The notes: a model not told the origin generated them from the letters alone. A stretch of DNA of 64,000 nt from an uncultured Campylobacter sp. (GCA_945873855.1 CAMCEN010000003.1:81992-145991), one strand, 5' to 3'. Counted from the stretch's first letter, positions 20,311-29,360 are shown. Translations and numbers: made by a program.

Positions 20311-20970
20311 ATGGAATTATTTTTTAGCTCTTTGCCACCCTTGCTTTTAGCAGCGATTAAAGTAAGTATCCCCTTAGCTGTGATTTCTTTTATTTTTGGT
20401 GTTGGCATTGCGGTGATTACTGCGCTTGCTAGGCTTTCAAATAACGCTATTTTAAGATTTATTTTTGGCTTTTATGTATGGATTTTTCGTGGCACGCCGC
20501 TTTTGGTTCAGCTTTTTATCGTATTTTATGGCTTGCCTAGCGTGGGCGTTACCCTTGATGTGTGGGCGTGTGCGACAATAGCTTTTAGCCTAAATGTAGG
20601 TGCGTATGCTAGCGAGAGCGTGAGAGCTGCGATTTTAGCCGTGCCAAAAGGACAGGTAGAAGCAGCCGCTAGTCTAAACATGAGTAGTGCGCAGATTTTC
20701 TTTCACATTGTTGCCCCTCAGGCTTTTCGCATAGCTATACCGCCACTTTCAAATAGCTTCATAGCACTTGTTAAAGACACCTCGTTAGCAGCCTCAATTA
20801 CCATGGTTGATATGTTTATGGTAGCCCAGCGCATAGCTGCTCGCACTTACGAACCACTTTTGCTTTATGTAGAAGTTGCCCTTATTTACCTAGTAATCTG
20901 CACGGTTTTAAGCGGTATTCAAGTGATTTTAGAACGCAGGGCAAATGTGCATTTAAAGGTAGAATCATGA
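20311..20970 (+). CDS. Amino-acid ABC transporter permease (cystine type)
   Basis: Inner-membrane permease of the His/Glu/Cys family, 219 residues, about five helices. R-G-T-P-L-L-V-Q-L-F near residue 50 and the EAA loop E-A-A-A-S-L-N near 115 are visible. AAAGG precedes the ATG. Its stop overlaps the ATPase start as ATGA. Confidence 0.92.
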   Translation: MELFFSSLPPLLLAAIKVSIPLAVISFIFGVGIAVITALARLSNNAILRFIFGFYVWIFRGTPLLVQLFIVFYGLPSVGVTLDVWACATIAFSLNVGAYASESVRAAILAVPKGQVEAAASLNMSSAQIFFHIVAPQAFRIAIPPLSNSFIALVKDTSLAASITMVDMFMVAQRIAARTYEPLLLYVEVALIYLVICTVLSGIQVILERRANVHLKVES

Positions 20971-21707
20971 GTATAAAAGTAGAGAATTTGCGCAAAAGCT
21001 TTGGTGCTAAACTTATTTTTGATAATCTTAATTTAGAGTTTGAGAGTGGAGAGACGACTGCGATTTTAGGTCATTCTGGTAGCGGCAAAAGCACCTTGCT
21101 TCGCTCACTAAACCTACTTGAGATTCCTCAAAGTGGCAAGCTTAGCATAAAAGAGCATAGCATTGATTTTAGCAAAAAAATTGATAGCACAAAGATTAGG
21201 GCTATTAGAGCGCATACTACTATGGTTTTTCAGCATTTTAATCTTTTTGCGCATTTAACAGCTAAAGAGAACATCACAAAACCCTTGCGCCTAGTAAAAA
21301 AAATCCCTGCTAGCAAAGCAGATGAGCTTGCGCTTGCCTTGCTAGAAAAAGTAGGGCTAAAAGAATACGCAAAGCACTATCCAGCAATGCTCTCAGGCGG
21401 TCAAGCCCAAAGAGTGGCAATAGCAAGGGCTTTAGCATTTGAGCCTGATTTTTTGCTGCTTGATGAGCCTACTACCGCACTTGATCCTAGCCTTACAAAT
21501 GAGGTTTTAAAGGTGATTGAAGCACTCTCAAAAGAAAATAAAAGCATAATTTTAGTAACTCACAATCTAGAATTTGCTAAAAGCTGCGCTGATAAAATCG
21601 TGCTATTAGAACAAGGCAAGGTGCTTTTTGATGGTCCAAAGACTAGCTTTTTTGCTTCAAATGATATGAAGATAATAAACTTCATAGCAGGCGAGAGCTT
21701 TATATAA
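20967..21707 (+). CDS. Amino-acid ABC transporter ATP-binding protein (cystine type)
   Basis: 246 residues. Walker A G-H-S-G-S-G-K-S-T near 37, F-Q-H-F-N-L-F, L-S-G-G-Q-A-Q-R, Walker B F-L-L-L-D-E-P-T-T-A-L-D-P and H-loop L-V-T-H-N. It overlaps the permease by 4 nt and is followed after 9 nt by the PLP enzyme, so all three are likely one operon. Confidence 0.94.
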   Translation: MSIKVENLRKSFGAKLIFDNLNLEFESGETTAILGHSGSGKSTLLRSLNLLEIPQSGKLSIKEHSIDFSKKIDSTKIRAIRAHTTMVFQHFNLFAHLTAKENITKPLRLVKKIPASKADELALALLEKVGLKEYAKHYPAMLSGGQAQRVAIARALAFEPDFLLLDEPTTALDPSLTNEVLKVIEALSKENKSIILVTHNLEFAKSCADKIVLLEQGKVLFDGPKTSFFASNDMKIINFIAGESFI

Positions 21708-21716
21708 AGGATAAAA

Positions 21717-22856
21717 ATGAAAATTCAAACCAAGCTGATAAAAGCAGTTCACACTAAGCAAAATCCATATTCTGCGATAACTACACCGATTTTTCTAGCT
21801 AGCACTTACGCCCAGGATGAGATAAATAAGCCTGGCGAGTTTGAGTATCAGCGTGGCAAAAATCCTACTACAAAAGCCTTTGAGGACAGCATTTGCGCTG
21901 TCTTTGGCACAAGCTACGCTCACGCAACAGCTAGTGGCATGGGAGCGATTACCTTGGCTTTAAGCCTTTTAAAAACAGGGCAAAAGGTGCTGTTTTGTGA
22001 AAATATCTATGGCGGGACTTTTCGCTACGCTAAGCAAATTATGGAAAATATGGGGATAAAATACGAACTAAGAAGCGATTTAGAAAGTCTTGAAAGCCTT
22101 AGCTCTGATGTGGGTGCGATATACATTGAGACGCCATCAAATCCGCTTTTAAACATAACCGATATCAAAAAAATCGTAGCCCTAGCTCACGCAAATAACG
22201 CAATAGTCATAGCTGATAATACCTTTATGCCACTTTTTCAAAGTCCTTTGGCTCTTGGGGTGGATGTGGAGCTTCATAGTGCTACGAAGTTTATAGGTGG
22301 GCATGGCGACTCTCTTGGTGGCGTGGTGTGTACAAATGACAAAGCCCTTGGCGCAAAGCTTGGCTCATTAAAAAACACGCTAGGCATTGCCCTTGCGCCT
22401 TTTGATAGCTATCTTATGCTGCGCGGCTTAAAGACCATGAAACTGCGCTTTGATGCGCAAATTGCTAATACAAAGAAAATTCTAGAATTCCTTAAAAGCC
22501 ATGAGGCAGTAGAAAAACTCTATTTTGCCGGCGGCGCTAGCGAGCATGAAAGGGCTGTGCATGAGGTGCAAGCTGGGGGCTGTTTGGGTGCGGTGCTTAG
22601 CTTTGAGATGAGTGAAAAATACTGTTATGAGCGTTTTGCTAGCTCGCTAGAGCTTTTTGATATAGCTTCATCTCTTGGTGGGGTTGAGAGCCTTATTTGT
22701 CATCCAGCTACGATGAGCCACGCAAGCTACGGCGAGCAGCTAAGGGCAAAAATCGGCATAAAGGATAATCTACTTCGCCTAGCTATTGGCTGTGAGGACG
22801 GGGAGGATCTAATAGCTGATTTAGCTAAGGCCTTTGCTAAGGCAAAAAAGAGCTAG
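21717..22856 (+). CDS. Cys/Met-metabolism PLP enzyme (cystathionine lyase-like)
   Basis: 379-residue fold-type I PLP enzyme of the cystathionine gamma-synthase/beta-lyase/gamma-lyase group. Visible: Y-Q-R-G-K-N-P-T near residue 45, Y-I-E-T-P-S-N-P, A-D-N-T-F, and the PLP lysine in S-A-T-K-F-I-G-G-H-G-D near 195. Sequence alone does not separate beta-lyase from gamma-lyase or synthase. Directly behind a cystine-type importer, a lyase that releases sulfur from cystine or cystathionine is the best guess. The palindrome is translated as K-I-L-E-F-L. GGATAAAA precedes the ATG. Confidence 0.85.
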   Translation: MKIQTKLIKAVHTKQNPYSAITTPIFLASTYAQDEINKPGEFEYQRGKNPTTKAFEDSICAVFGTSYAHATASGMGAITLALSLLKTGQKVLFCENIYGGTFRYAKQIMENMGIKYELRSDLESLESLSSDVGAIYIETPSNPLLNITDIKKIVALAHANNAIVIADNTFMPLFQSPLALGVDVELHSATKFIGGHGDSLGGVVCTNDKALGAKLGSLKNTLGIALAPFDSYLMLRGLKTMKLRFDAQIANTKKILEFLKSHEAVEKLYFAGGASEHERAVHEVQAGGCLGAVLSFEMSEKYCYERFASSLELFDIASSLGGVESLICHPATMSHASYGEQLRAKIGIKDNLLRLAIGCEDGEDLIADLAKAFAKAKKS

Positions 22857-22870
22857 GAATTCTAGATTTT

Positions 22871-23078
22871 TTTAGCAAAGCATGAGATGAGATGTAGCTC
22901 AGGTTTGTTTTTGCGCTAGATATCGCAAAGTCTTTGGACATAAAAACGATGGTTTTGTTTTTAATAAAACAAGGCTAGCTGGCTTGCCCTGATTGATTTT
23001 AACTCAAAACTAGAAAACGAACAGGGCTTTAAAGAAAGCGAAAAAATAATAAAAGTTTTAGAGCAAATTTATAACTAA
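22871..23078 (+). pseudogene. Possible gene remnant, several frame breaks
   Basis: Short protein-like pieces occur in shifting frames: L-D-I-A-K-S-L-D-I-K-T-M-V-L-F around 22914-22965, then W-L-A-L-I-D-F-N-S-K-L-E-N-E followed by K-I-I-K-V-L-E-Q-I-Y-N and a stop at 23078. Codon use in the last piece looks genic. No family recognised; it could be chance. Between two intact genes it may be the decayed end of a former gene. Confidence 0.3.
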
Positions 23079-23098
23079 AATTACAAAAAGGATAAAAG

Positions 23099-23944
23099 AT
23101 ACAAGGTAAAATTCTAAGCCCCCAGCTTATAAGCGGAGATGATGGCAAACGCTATGAATATGATAAAAACGATGTTATAAATTTAGATGGTAAAGACTTG
23201 GCTGTGCTAACTGGTTCTCAGGTGGAGTTTGTAAGCTTTGATAAGAGAGTGGCAAAGTCTATTTATATAATCGCTGAAAATGTAAATGTAAGCAGTATTT
23301 TATCAGCTGATAGCATTAGCTCAGCTAGGACAATGGCGCTTTGGGGGATTGGGCTTCTAATTTTTAGCTTTATTCTATATATCGGGCAAAATTTTAACTT
23401 TATTCAAGATATCGGGCATATCGGGCAAATCATTGCTATTGTGGGACTTGTGCTATATTCAATGGCGATTTACTCAGTTAGAAAGGCAGCAGCGAGCAAA
23501 AGCTTATTTAAAAATTACATTATCGCTGTAATCATTAACTTTTTGGGTCTTTTTTTCGTTTATATGCTAGCGCCCATTTTGGGTATTATTCTCCTTATGC
23601 CAGCGATCATGTCGGGCTTGGGCACTATGCTTTTGTTTGGCCCTATGATCGCTCTAATCGTGGCGATTTGTGGCTATAGAATACACGTCGAGCTTGCTAG
23701 GCTAAGTGGGAGTTCGCTGTTTTTATGGGCGTTTTGGATATATACTGTAAGCATGCTTTTGTGCTTTAGTGTATTTGGCATTTTTGTAGGATTTGCTGGC
23801 TTTATCATCGTTTGGATCATCACTTGGATGCTACTATTTGTAGCGTGGTGGGGCTTTAAAAAGCTAGAAAAAAAGGTGATAAATTTTGGAATTCCAAAAA
23901 ATAATGAATTTAATGAAAAGGATTGTTTAGTTTGCCAGTGGTAA
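23099..23944 (+). CDS. Polytopic membrane protein with N-terminal cold-shock-like segment; apparent AUA start
   Basis: From 23099 the frame reads x-Q-G-K-I-L-S-P, then I-S-G-D-D-G-K-R-Y-E-Y and V-E-F-V-S-F-D, the layout of a small beta-barrel head found on several bacterial membrane proteins, followed by about five hydrophobic segments between residues 80 and 255. The codon at the expected start is ATA, 6 nt after AAAAGGA; a TAA lies two codons upstream, so no earlier start exists. The next usable start, TTG at 23198, would delete the head. Either the gene uses AUA, or it is losing function. 281 residues if from 23099. Function unknown. Confidence 0.6.
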   Translation: MQGKILSPQLISGDDGKRYEYDKNDVINLDGKDLAVLTGSQVEFVSFDKRVAKSIYIIAENVNVSSILSADSISSARTMALWGIGLLIFSFILYIGQNFNFIQDIGHIGQIIAIVGLVLYSMAIYSVRKAAASKSLFKNYIIAVIINFLGLFFVYMLAPILGIILLMPAIMSGLGTMLLFGPMIALIVAICGYRIHVELARLSGSSLFLWAFWIYTVSMLLCFSVFGIFVGFAGFIIVWIITWMLLFVAWWGFKKLEKKVINFGIPKNNEFNEKDCLVCQW

Positions 23945-24018
23945 AGAGATTTTTTACATTTGCGTAGAACTTGGGGTTAATAAGGTTTTATCTTAGCGAG
24001 CCAGTGGCGAATTTTTTA

Positions 24019-24177
24019 GAGAATTCTAGAATTTCTGGGGCAAATCTAGAATTCCAGAAATTCTAGAATTCCTAGGGATAAATTTAAAATTCCTGAAAAA
24101 ATCTAGAATTCCTATTTAGAATTTCTAGGGACAAATCTAGAATTCCTAGCACTAAAATAAGGAATTCTAGAATAAAT
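24019..24177. repeat. Palindrome array upstream of nadK
   Basis: Seven or so copies of (G)AATTCTAGAATT(C/T) with linkers such as GGGGCAAAT and AGGGATAAAT. The 70 nt before it (23945-24018) show nothing recognisable. Confidence 0.85.
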
Positions 24178-24200
24178 TTTTATAATTTAATTATTTTTTG

Positions 24201-24206
24201 TATAAT
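24201..24206 (+). promoter_or_regulatory. nadK promoter -10 (TATAAT), likely leaderless mRNA
   Basis: TTATTTTTTG-TATAAT is a good Campylobacter vegetative promoter. The ATG at 24213 begins 6 nt after the -10, the usual distance to the transcription start, and no ribosome site fits between. A leaderless message is the simplest reading. Confidence 0.6.
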
Positions 24207-24212
24207 CTCAAA

Positions 24213-25082
24213 ATGAATGAAATAGATTTTAGTTCAATATCAGCTGTTTTTGTAACCACAAGAGACGCAAACGCCCAAAAAGACAATATCAAAAACTTAC
24301 AAGCCGTGTTAAACAAACTTGGCTTAGAAATGCTGCTTCAAACGCATAGCGCAGGGATACTTGGGCGAAGCGATGGACTAAGCCTAGATGAGATTTTTTC
24401 TCGCACGAAATTTGTGCTAAGCCTTGGCGGAGATGGCAATTATATCGGTGCTTGCAGGCGTTTTGTGCGTTATGGGGCTTGTGTTTTTGGTGTGCACACA
24501 GGACATCTTGGTTTTTTGACTGATGCGCTGCTGTGCGAGTGCGAAACTGCGCTAAAAGAAATCATCTCAGGCGAGTTTGTAGCCCAGCGCATAAAGCTTT
24601 TAGAGGCTGATTTTTTGGATGAGAGTGGCAAAACTCAAAAACGCAAACTAGCCTTTAACGATATTGCAATCTTGCGCAAAAATCCCACTAGCACGGCGCA
24701 TATTGATGCTTTTTTGGACGATTTTTGCTTTAATTCATACTATGGCGATGGTGTGATAGTAGCAAGTCCAATGGGCTCAACAGCCTATAATCTAAGCGCA
24801 GGCGGAGCGATACTTCATCCTAGCGTAAAAGCTTTTAGCCTAACGCCAATTTGTTCGCATTCTTTTTCACAGCGACCGATGATTTTAGGCGACGAACACG
24901 AAATAGAATTTCGCTCAAAAGACGATGTAATTGTAATGATGGACGGACAAGACCACTTAGATTTAAGTGGCTTTTGTGGCGTAAAAATAAGAGCTAGCAA
25001 AGAGCAAATCACGCTAATTCACCGCAAAAACAGAGATTATTTTAAGATTTTAAAAGAAAAATTGCGTTGGGGGCATCAGTGA
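24213..25082 (+). CDS. nadK: NAD kinase
   Basis: ATP-dependent kinase making NADP from NAD. Motif G-G-D-G-N near residue 74 (S-L-G-G-D-G-N-Y), followed by H-L-G-F-L-T-D, N-D-I-A-I-L-R and G-S-T-A-Y-N-L-S-A-G-G. 289 residues. ATG 24213 is preferred to a TTG at 24198, which would overlap the -10. The stop overlaps the recN GTG by 4 nt; nadK-recN-tatD order is conserved in Campylobacter. Confidence 0.93.
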   Translation: MNEIDFSSISAVFVTTRDANAQKDNIKNLQAVLNKLGLEMLLQTHSAGILGRSDGLSLDEIFSRTKFVLSLGGDGNYIGACRRFVRYGACVFGVHTGHLGFLTDALLCECETALKEIISGEFVAQRIKLLEADFLDESGKTQKRKLAFNDIAILRKNPTSTAHIDAFLDDFCFNSYYGDGVIVASPMGSTAYNLSAGGAILHPSVKAFSLTPICSHSFSQRPMILGDEHEIEFRSKDDVIVMMDGQDHLDLSGFCGVKIRASKEQITLIHRKNRDYFKILKEKLRWGHQ

Positions 25083-26620
25083 TAAGTAGGCTTTTTATCA
25101 AAAATCATCTTAGCTTTGAGTCTTGCGAGCTTAGTTTTGGCGAGGGGCTAAATGTCTTTACAGGCGTAAGCGGTGCTGGAAAAAGCGTGCTTATGAAGGC
25201 TTTGCTCTCAGCCTTTGGGCTTAGTGAGGCGATAGCTCAGGTTGTAGAAGTAGATGCTTTTTGCACGCTAGGGCTTGATGATATTAGCGATGAGAGTCCA
25301 AATGTTTTTAAGGTGCTAAAACAAAACTCAGCAAGATATTTTCTAAACTCTCAGTCAATCTCAAAGAAAAATCTAAGTTCAGCTTGTGCTTCTTTTGTTC
25401 GCTTTTTGGGAGCAAAAGAGAGTGGCGAGTTTGAAAACAGCGCACTTTTAGGCTTAGTTGATGCTTTGGTGGATGAGAAAAACTTTGCTAAAAATAAGGC
25501 TGATTTTGCTAGTATTTTTAAAGAGCTAAATAGCGCAAAAGCTGAGCTAGAAAAGCTTAAAACTGATGAAAGCCATGTAGAAGAGCTAAAAGAGCTAGCT
25601 AGCTTTGAGATAAATAAAATTTCACAAATTAACCCAAAAATCGGCGAGCTTGAAGAGCTAAGTGAGCTTAAAAAACGCCTTAGCAAGCGTGATAAATTAG
25701 AGCAGGCTTGGGAGGGTGCAAGTGGAATTTTTGAGTTTGAGAGTGCTGTTATTCGTGCCTTGGAGCTGTGTGAGCGTGATAGTGCGTTTTTTAGCGATGC
25801 GATGAACGAGCTTCGCTCTGCAAAAGAGAGCTTAAGCTTTGAAGAGCTGAGCGATGATGAGATTGAGAGCGTGCTTGATCGCATTGAAGCTCTTAGTGGC
25901 TTAGAGCGTCGCTATGGCAGCATTGAGCGTGCTTTGGAGGTTTTAGCTAGCAAAAAAGCCGAGCTAGAAAAACTAGAAAAAATAGAGTTTGAAAAAACTC
26001 ATTTACAAAATAAGGTAAATGAGCTTAATAGTAGCGCAAATGCCCTAGCTAGTGAGCTTAGCAAAGCACGCAAAAAAGCCTTGCCAAAACTAGAAGCAAA
26101 GCTAAATGAGTATTTAGAAAAAATGTATTTGCCAGCACTTTTTTTGGAGCTAAAAGAATCTATTATGAGTGAGCTAGGGCTTGATAAAGTAGAGGTAAAC
26201 TTAGGTGCTGTAAATCTAAAAAACATTTCAAGTGGCGAGCTAAATCGCTTGCGCTTAGCCTTTATAGCAACTAGTGCTGAGCTAGGTGGTAGTAGGAATT
26301 CTAGAATTCCTAGCACGGCAAAAAACCAAACAGGCGTGCTAATCTTAGATGAAATAGATGCAAATTTAAGTGGCAAAGAAGCTATGAGTATAGCATCTGT
26401 GCTTGAAATGCTAGGACGAAGCTATCAAATCTTTGCTATTTCACATCAGCCGCAACTTTCTAGCAAGGCAGCTCATCACTTTTTGATAGAAAAAAAAGGC
26501 GAAATTTCAAGCGCAAGAGAGCTTAACAGAGATGAGAGAGAACACGAACTAGCTCGCATGATAAGTGGTGAACATGTAAGCCAAGAAGCAAAAGACTTTG
26601 CTAAAAAGCTTTTGGACTAG
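25079..26620 (+). CDS. recN: DNA repair protein RecN
   Basis: SMC-like ATPase acting in double-strand-break repair and recombination. Walker A G-V-S-G-A-G-K-S near residue 28, a coiled-coil middle (about 150-350, rich in E, L, K), signature S-S-G-E-L-N-R, Walker B V-L-I-L-D-E-I-D and H-loop A-I-S-H-Q-P-Q. GTG 25079 overlaps the nadK stop as GTGA. 513 residues. An exact palindrome (26294-26311) is translated as S-R-N-S-R-I-P between the signature and Walker B, where most RecN proteins have a shorter loop; the frame stays open. Confidence 0.94.
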   Translation: MISRLFIKNHLSFESCELSFGEGLNVFTGVSGAGKSVLMKALLSAFGLSEAIAQVVEVDAFCTLGLDDISDESPNVFKVLKQNSARYFLNSQSISKKNLSSACASFVRFLGAKESGEFENSALLGLVDALVDEKNFAKNKADFASIFKELNSAKAELEKLKTDESHVEELKELASFEINKISQINPKIGELEELSELKKRLSKRDKLEQAWEGASGIFEFESAVIRALELCERDSAFFSDAMNELRSAKESLSFEELSDDEIESVLDRIEALSGLERRYGSIERALEVLASKKAELEKLEKIEFEKTHLQNKVNELNSSANALASELSKARKKALPKLEAKLNEYLEKMYLPALFLELKESIMSELGLDKVEVNLGAVNLKNISSGELNRLRLAFIATSAELGGSRNSRIPSTAKNQTGVLILDEIDANLSGKEAMSIASVLEMLGRSYQIFAISHQPQLSSKAAHHFLIEKKGEISSARELNRDEREHELARMISGEHVSQEAKDFAKKLLD

Positions 26621-26650
26621 AATTTGCTTAAAATAAAAAAAGGATAAAAA

Positions 26651-27415
26651 ATGATAATAGATACACATTGCCACCTTGATGATGAGAGTTTTGAGGCTGA
26701 TTTGACTGCTGTTTTAGAGCGAGCTAAAGATGCAAATATTGAAAAAATCATTATCCCTGGTGCTAGTATTAAAGATTTACCAAAAGCTGTTAGAATAAGC
26801 GAGGAGCAAAAAAATATCTTTTTTGCTGTGGGGGTTCATCCATATCATGTTGATGAGATGGATGAGAGTGTTTTAAGAAAGTTTGCAAAGCATGAAAAAT
26901 GCGTAGCTGTGGGCGAGTGTGGGCTAGACTACTACCGCTTGCCAGAATCTGATATTGAAGAGTATAAAGCACGCCAAAAAGAGGTTTTCATAGCTCAAAT
27001 CAAGCTAGCTTGTGAGCTAAAAAAGCCACTTATCGTTCATATAAGAGATGCAAACGAAGATAGCCTAAGTATCTTAAAAGAGTATGAAGACAAGCTAGTT
27101 GGCGGTGTGCTTCACTGCTATAATGCAAGCCCTATTTTGCTTGAACTCAGTAGGACATTTTATTATGGTATAGGCGGCGTGCTTACTTTTAAAAACGAAA
27201 AAAAACTAGGCGCGATTTTGCCTCAAATCCCAAAAGAGCGTTTGCTAATAGAAACTGACGCTCCATATCTAACACCAACGCCTCACCGTGGAGAGCGAAA
27301 CGAACCAGCTCGCACGATTTTTGTGCGAGATAAAATGAGCGAGATTTTAAATCTCTCAGGCGATGAGATTGAAAGAATCACCACACAAAACGCTATAAAA
27401 CTATTTGCAATTTAA
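26651..27415 (+). CDS. tatD: TatD-family metal-dependent hydrolase/DNase
   Basis: TIM-barrel metallohydrolase of the TatD/YcfH group. Metal ligands: D-T-H-C-H-L at residues 4-9, V-G-E-C-G-L-D-Y near 90, V-H-I-R-D-A near 127, H-C-Y near 153 and I-E-T-D-A-P-Y-L-T-P near 205. 254 residues. ATG after AAAAGGATAAAAA. It lies between recN and a lytic transglycosylase, as in C. jejuni. Confidence 0.93.
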   Translation: MIIDTHCHLDDESFEADLTAVLERAKDANIEKIIIPGASIKDLPKAVRISEEQKNIFFAVGVHPYHVDEMDESVLRKFAKHEKCVAVGECGLDYYRLPESDIEEYKARQKEVFIAQIKLACELKKPLIVHIRDANEDSLSILKEYEDKLVGGVLHCYNASPILLELSRTFYYGIGGVLTFKNEKKLGAILPQIPKERLLIETDAPYLTPTPHRGERNEPARTIFVRDKMSEILNLSGDEIERITTQNAIKLFAI

Positions 27416-27437
27416 ATTTGCAATTTAAGGAGAAAAA

Positions 27438-28220
27438 ATGAAGTTTTTATCATCATTTTTACTAGTTTGTGTGCTTTGTGGTACGGCATCTGCGTATTTT
27501 GTAGAGCACCACATAGACTATCAAAAAGATATAAACATTTTAAGAAATCTAGATATTAGCTCAAACTACATAAAAGATCTAAACTTTGTAAAAACAAAAA
27601 TCAGCGAAAGCAAAACCTATAAAAAACATCTTTTAAAAGCAATAAACGAGCAATACGATAATATAGTAATCTTGCAAAATATATTAAAAGAACAAAATGT
27701 TCCAACTGAGATTTTATACCTAGCTGTAATCGAAAGTGGACTAAAAAATAACTCAAAATCACGCATGGGTGCAGTTGGTATCTGGCAGCTCATGCCTCGC
27801 ACTGCAAAGGCTATGGGACTAAGGGTAGATAGCAAAGTGGATGAAAGGCTAGATCCACTAAAGAGTACAAAAGCAGCTGCAAAATACCTAAGTGAGCTAA
27901 AAGAGCAGTTTGGCAAATGGTATCTAGCACTAATTGCCTATAACTGCGGTGATGGCGCACTTCGCAAGGCCATAGCAAGAGCTGGTAGCGATGATATAAA
28001 AGACCTACTAGACCCAAATAAAAAATTTGTAGGCTTAGAGACTAGAAATTTCTTGCGAAAAATCATCATCACAGCACAAATCGCTAATGATCTAAATCAA
28101 ATCATGGGCTCAGATCCAAGGCTATTTAACAATCCAAATGATATAAATATCGCAAAAATCAATGTCAAAGATGCCTTTAAAAACTCAGCTATCCAAAAAA
28201 TTAAAAGTGCCAAAAAGTAA
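27438..28220 (+). CDS. Membrane-bound lytic murein transglycosylase (SLT domain)
   Basis: Cleaves the glycan strands of peptidoglycan in the periplasm. Signal peptide 1-19 (V-L-C-G-T-A-S-A). The SLT domain has catalytic Glu in L-A-V-I-E-S-G-L near residue 98, G-A-V-G-I-W-Q-L-M-P-R-T-A and I-A-Y-N-C-G-D-G. 260 residues, no LysM repeats, so smaller than E. coli MltD. AAGGAG precedes the ATG. It is followed after 10 nt by an RlpA-family gene, a natural partner. Confidence 0.92.
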   Translation: MKFLSSFLLVCVLCGTASAYFVEHHIDYQKDINILRNLDISSNYIKDLNFVKTKISESKTYKKHLLKAINEQYDNIVILQNILKEQNVPTEILYLAVIESGLKNNSKSRMGAVGIWQLMPRTAKAMGLRVDSKVDERLDPLKSTKAAAKYLSELKEQFGKWYLALIAYNCGDGALRKAIARAGSDDIKDLLDPNKKFVGLETRNFLRKIIITAQIANDLNQIMGSDPRLFNNPNDINIAKINVKDAFKNSAIQKIKSAKK

Positions 28221-28230
28221 AGGATAAAAA

Positions 28231-29331
28231 ATGAAAAGCCTGCTAAAATACGCTGTAATCGCATTTACTGGTATTTTGTTAGTCTCTTGTAGCTCGCCAA
28301 TTAGACTATCAAACTATCCAGATAGCTCGCAGGATTTCAAAAGCTCGCCAAATACCAGCGCAGCAAGCCAAAGGGCTACAATGCGTCCTTATACTATAAA
28401 TGGCAAAACCTACTATCCAACCACCGTAAGCGTTGGAGATACTGCCTCTGGTATTGCTAGCTGGTATGGGCCTGATTTTCATGGTAAAAAAACGAGCAAT
28501 GGCGAGACTTATAATATGAATGCTATGACAGCAGCGCATAAAACCTTGCCTATGAATACCATGGTGCGTGTAACAAACCTAGGTAACGGCGCACAAACTA
28601 CCGTGCGTATAAATGACCGAGGTCCATTTGTGGCTGGGCGTATCATAGACCTTAGCAAAGCGGCAGCTACTAGTATCGGTATGATTGGGACTGGCACCGC
28701 AAGAGTAAAGCTTGAAGTAGTGGGCTTTTATGGTGATGGCAAAAACTACCAAAATACAGGTTCTCTAAGTAGCCCGCCTAGTGTGTATAACTCTAAAAAC
28801 TGGGGCTCAGGCGTAAGTGGTACTATAATTACTGCTGGCATTAGTGGGGCAATGAGCGGTGGCATAAGTGGCGCAGTCTCATCAGCTAGCTCTGCTGCCA
28901 AAAGTGCAGCCAAATCAGCTGCAAACTCAGCTATAAGGCAAGCTGTGGATAAAGGCGTACAAAAAGCATCACAAAAAATCTCAGAAACTTTTGAGAAAAA
29001 CTCAAACTTAGTAAGTCCTAATAATGAATTTACTAGCTCAAATGAAGCTAGCGAAAATAGCGCGAACTTTGGAAAAATAAGCCAAGGTCAGCAAAGCTTT
29101 GAGGGTGGTTCATTTATGGTTCAAATCGGAGCCTTTAAAAGGCTAGAAGGAGCTGAGAGTTTTAAAAACTCAAATGCAAATAAATACGGCTATAAAACGC
29201 TAATTCGCACCTTTGATATAGATGGAGAAAAGATTTATAGAGTATTTTTAAGCGGATTTAGAAGTGAGGCTGAGGCAAGAGATTTTGTAGAGGCAAAACA
29301 CTTTGGTGGTGCGTATATCGTGCGTGAGTAA
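28231..29331 (+). CDS. rlpA: RlpA-family septal lytic transglycosylase lipoprotein with SPOR domain
   Basis: Outer-membrane lipoprotein acting on denuded glycan. Lipobox L-L-V-S-C-S gives Cys20. The double-psi beta-barrel spans about 70-170 with A-S-W-Y-G-P-D-F-H-G-K, A-A-H-K-T-L-P and the catalytic I-N-D-R-G-P-F region; an Ala/Ser-rich linker (about 190-260) leads to a C-terminal SPOR domain beginning F-M-V-Q-I-G-A-F. 366 residues. AAAGGATAAAAA precedes the ATG. Confidence 0.93.
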   Translation: MKSLLKYAVIAFTGILLVSCSSPIRLSNYPDSSQDFKSSPNTSAASQRATMRPYTINGKTYYPTTVSVGDTASGIASWYGPDFHGKKTSNGETYNMNAMTAAHKTLPMNTMVRVTNLGNGAQTTVRINDRGPFVAGRIIDLSKAAATSIGMIGTGTARVKLEVVGFYGDGKNYQNTGSLSSPPSVYNSKNWGSGVSGTIITAGISGAMSGGISGAVSSASSAAKSAAKSAANSAIRQAVDKGVQKASQKISETFEKNSNLVSPNNEFTSSNEASENSANFGKISQGQQSFEGGSFMVQIGAFKRLEGAESFKNSNANKYGYKTLIRTFDIDGEKIYRVFLSGFRSEAEARDFVEAKHFGGAYIVRE

Positions 29332-29360
29332 AATCTAGAATTCCTAAAAAAGAGTAAAAA

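Noticed and set aside
25351..25884. Long antisense frames rich in Ser, such as those opposite recN, ftsZ and fdhA
   Set aside because: Their composition mirrors the sense gene, they lack ribosome sites and no family is recognisable.
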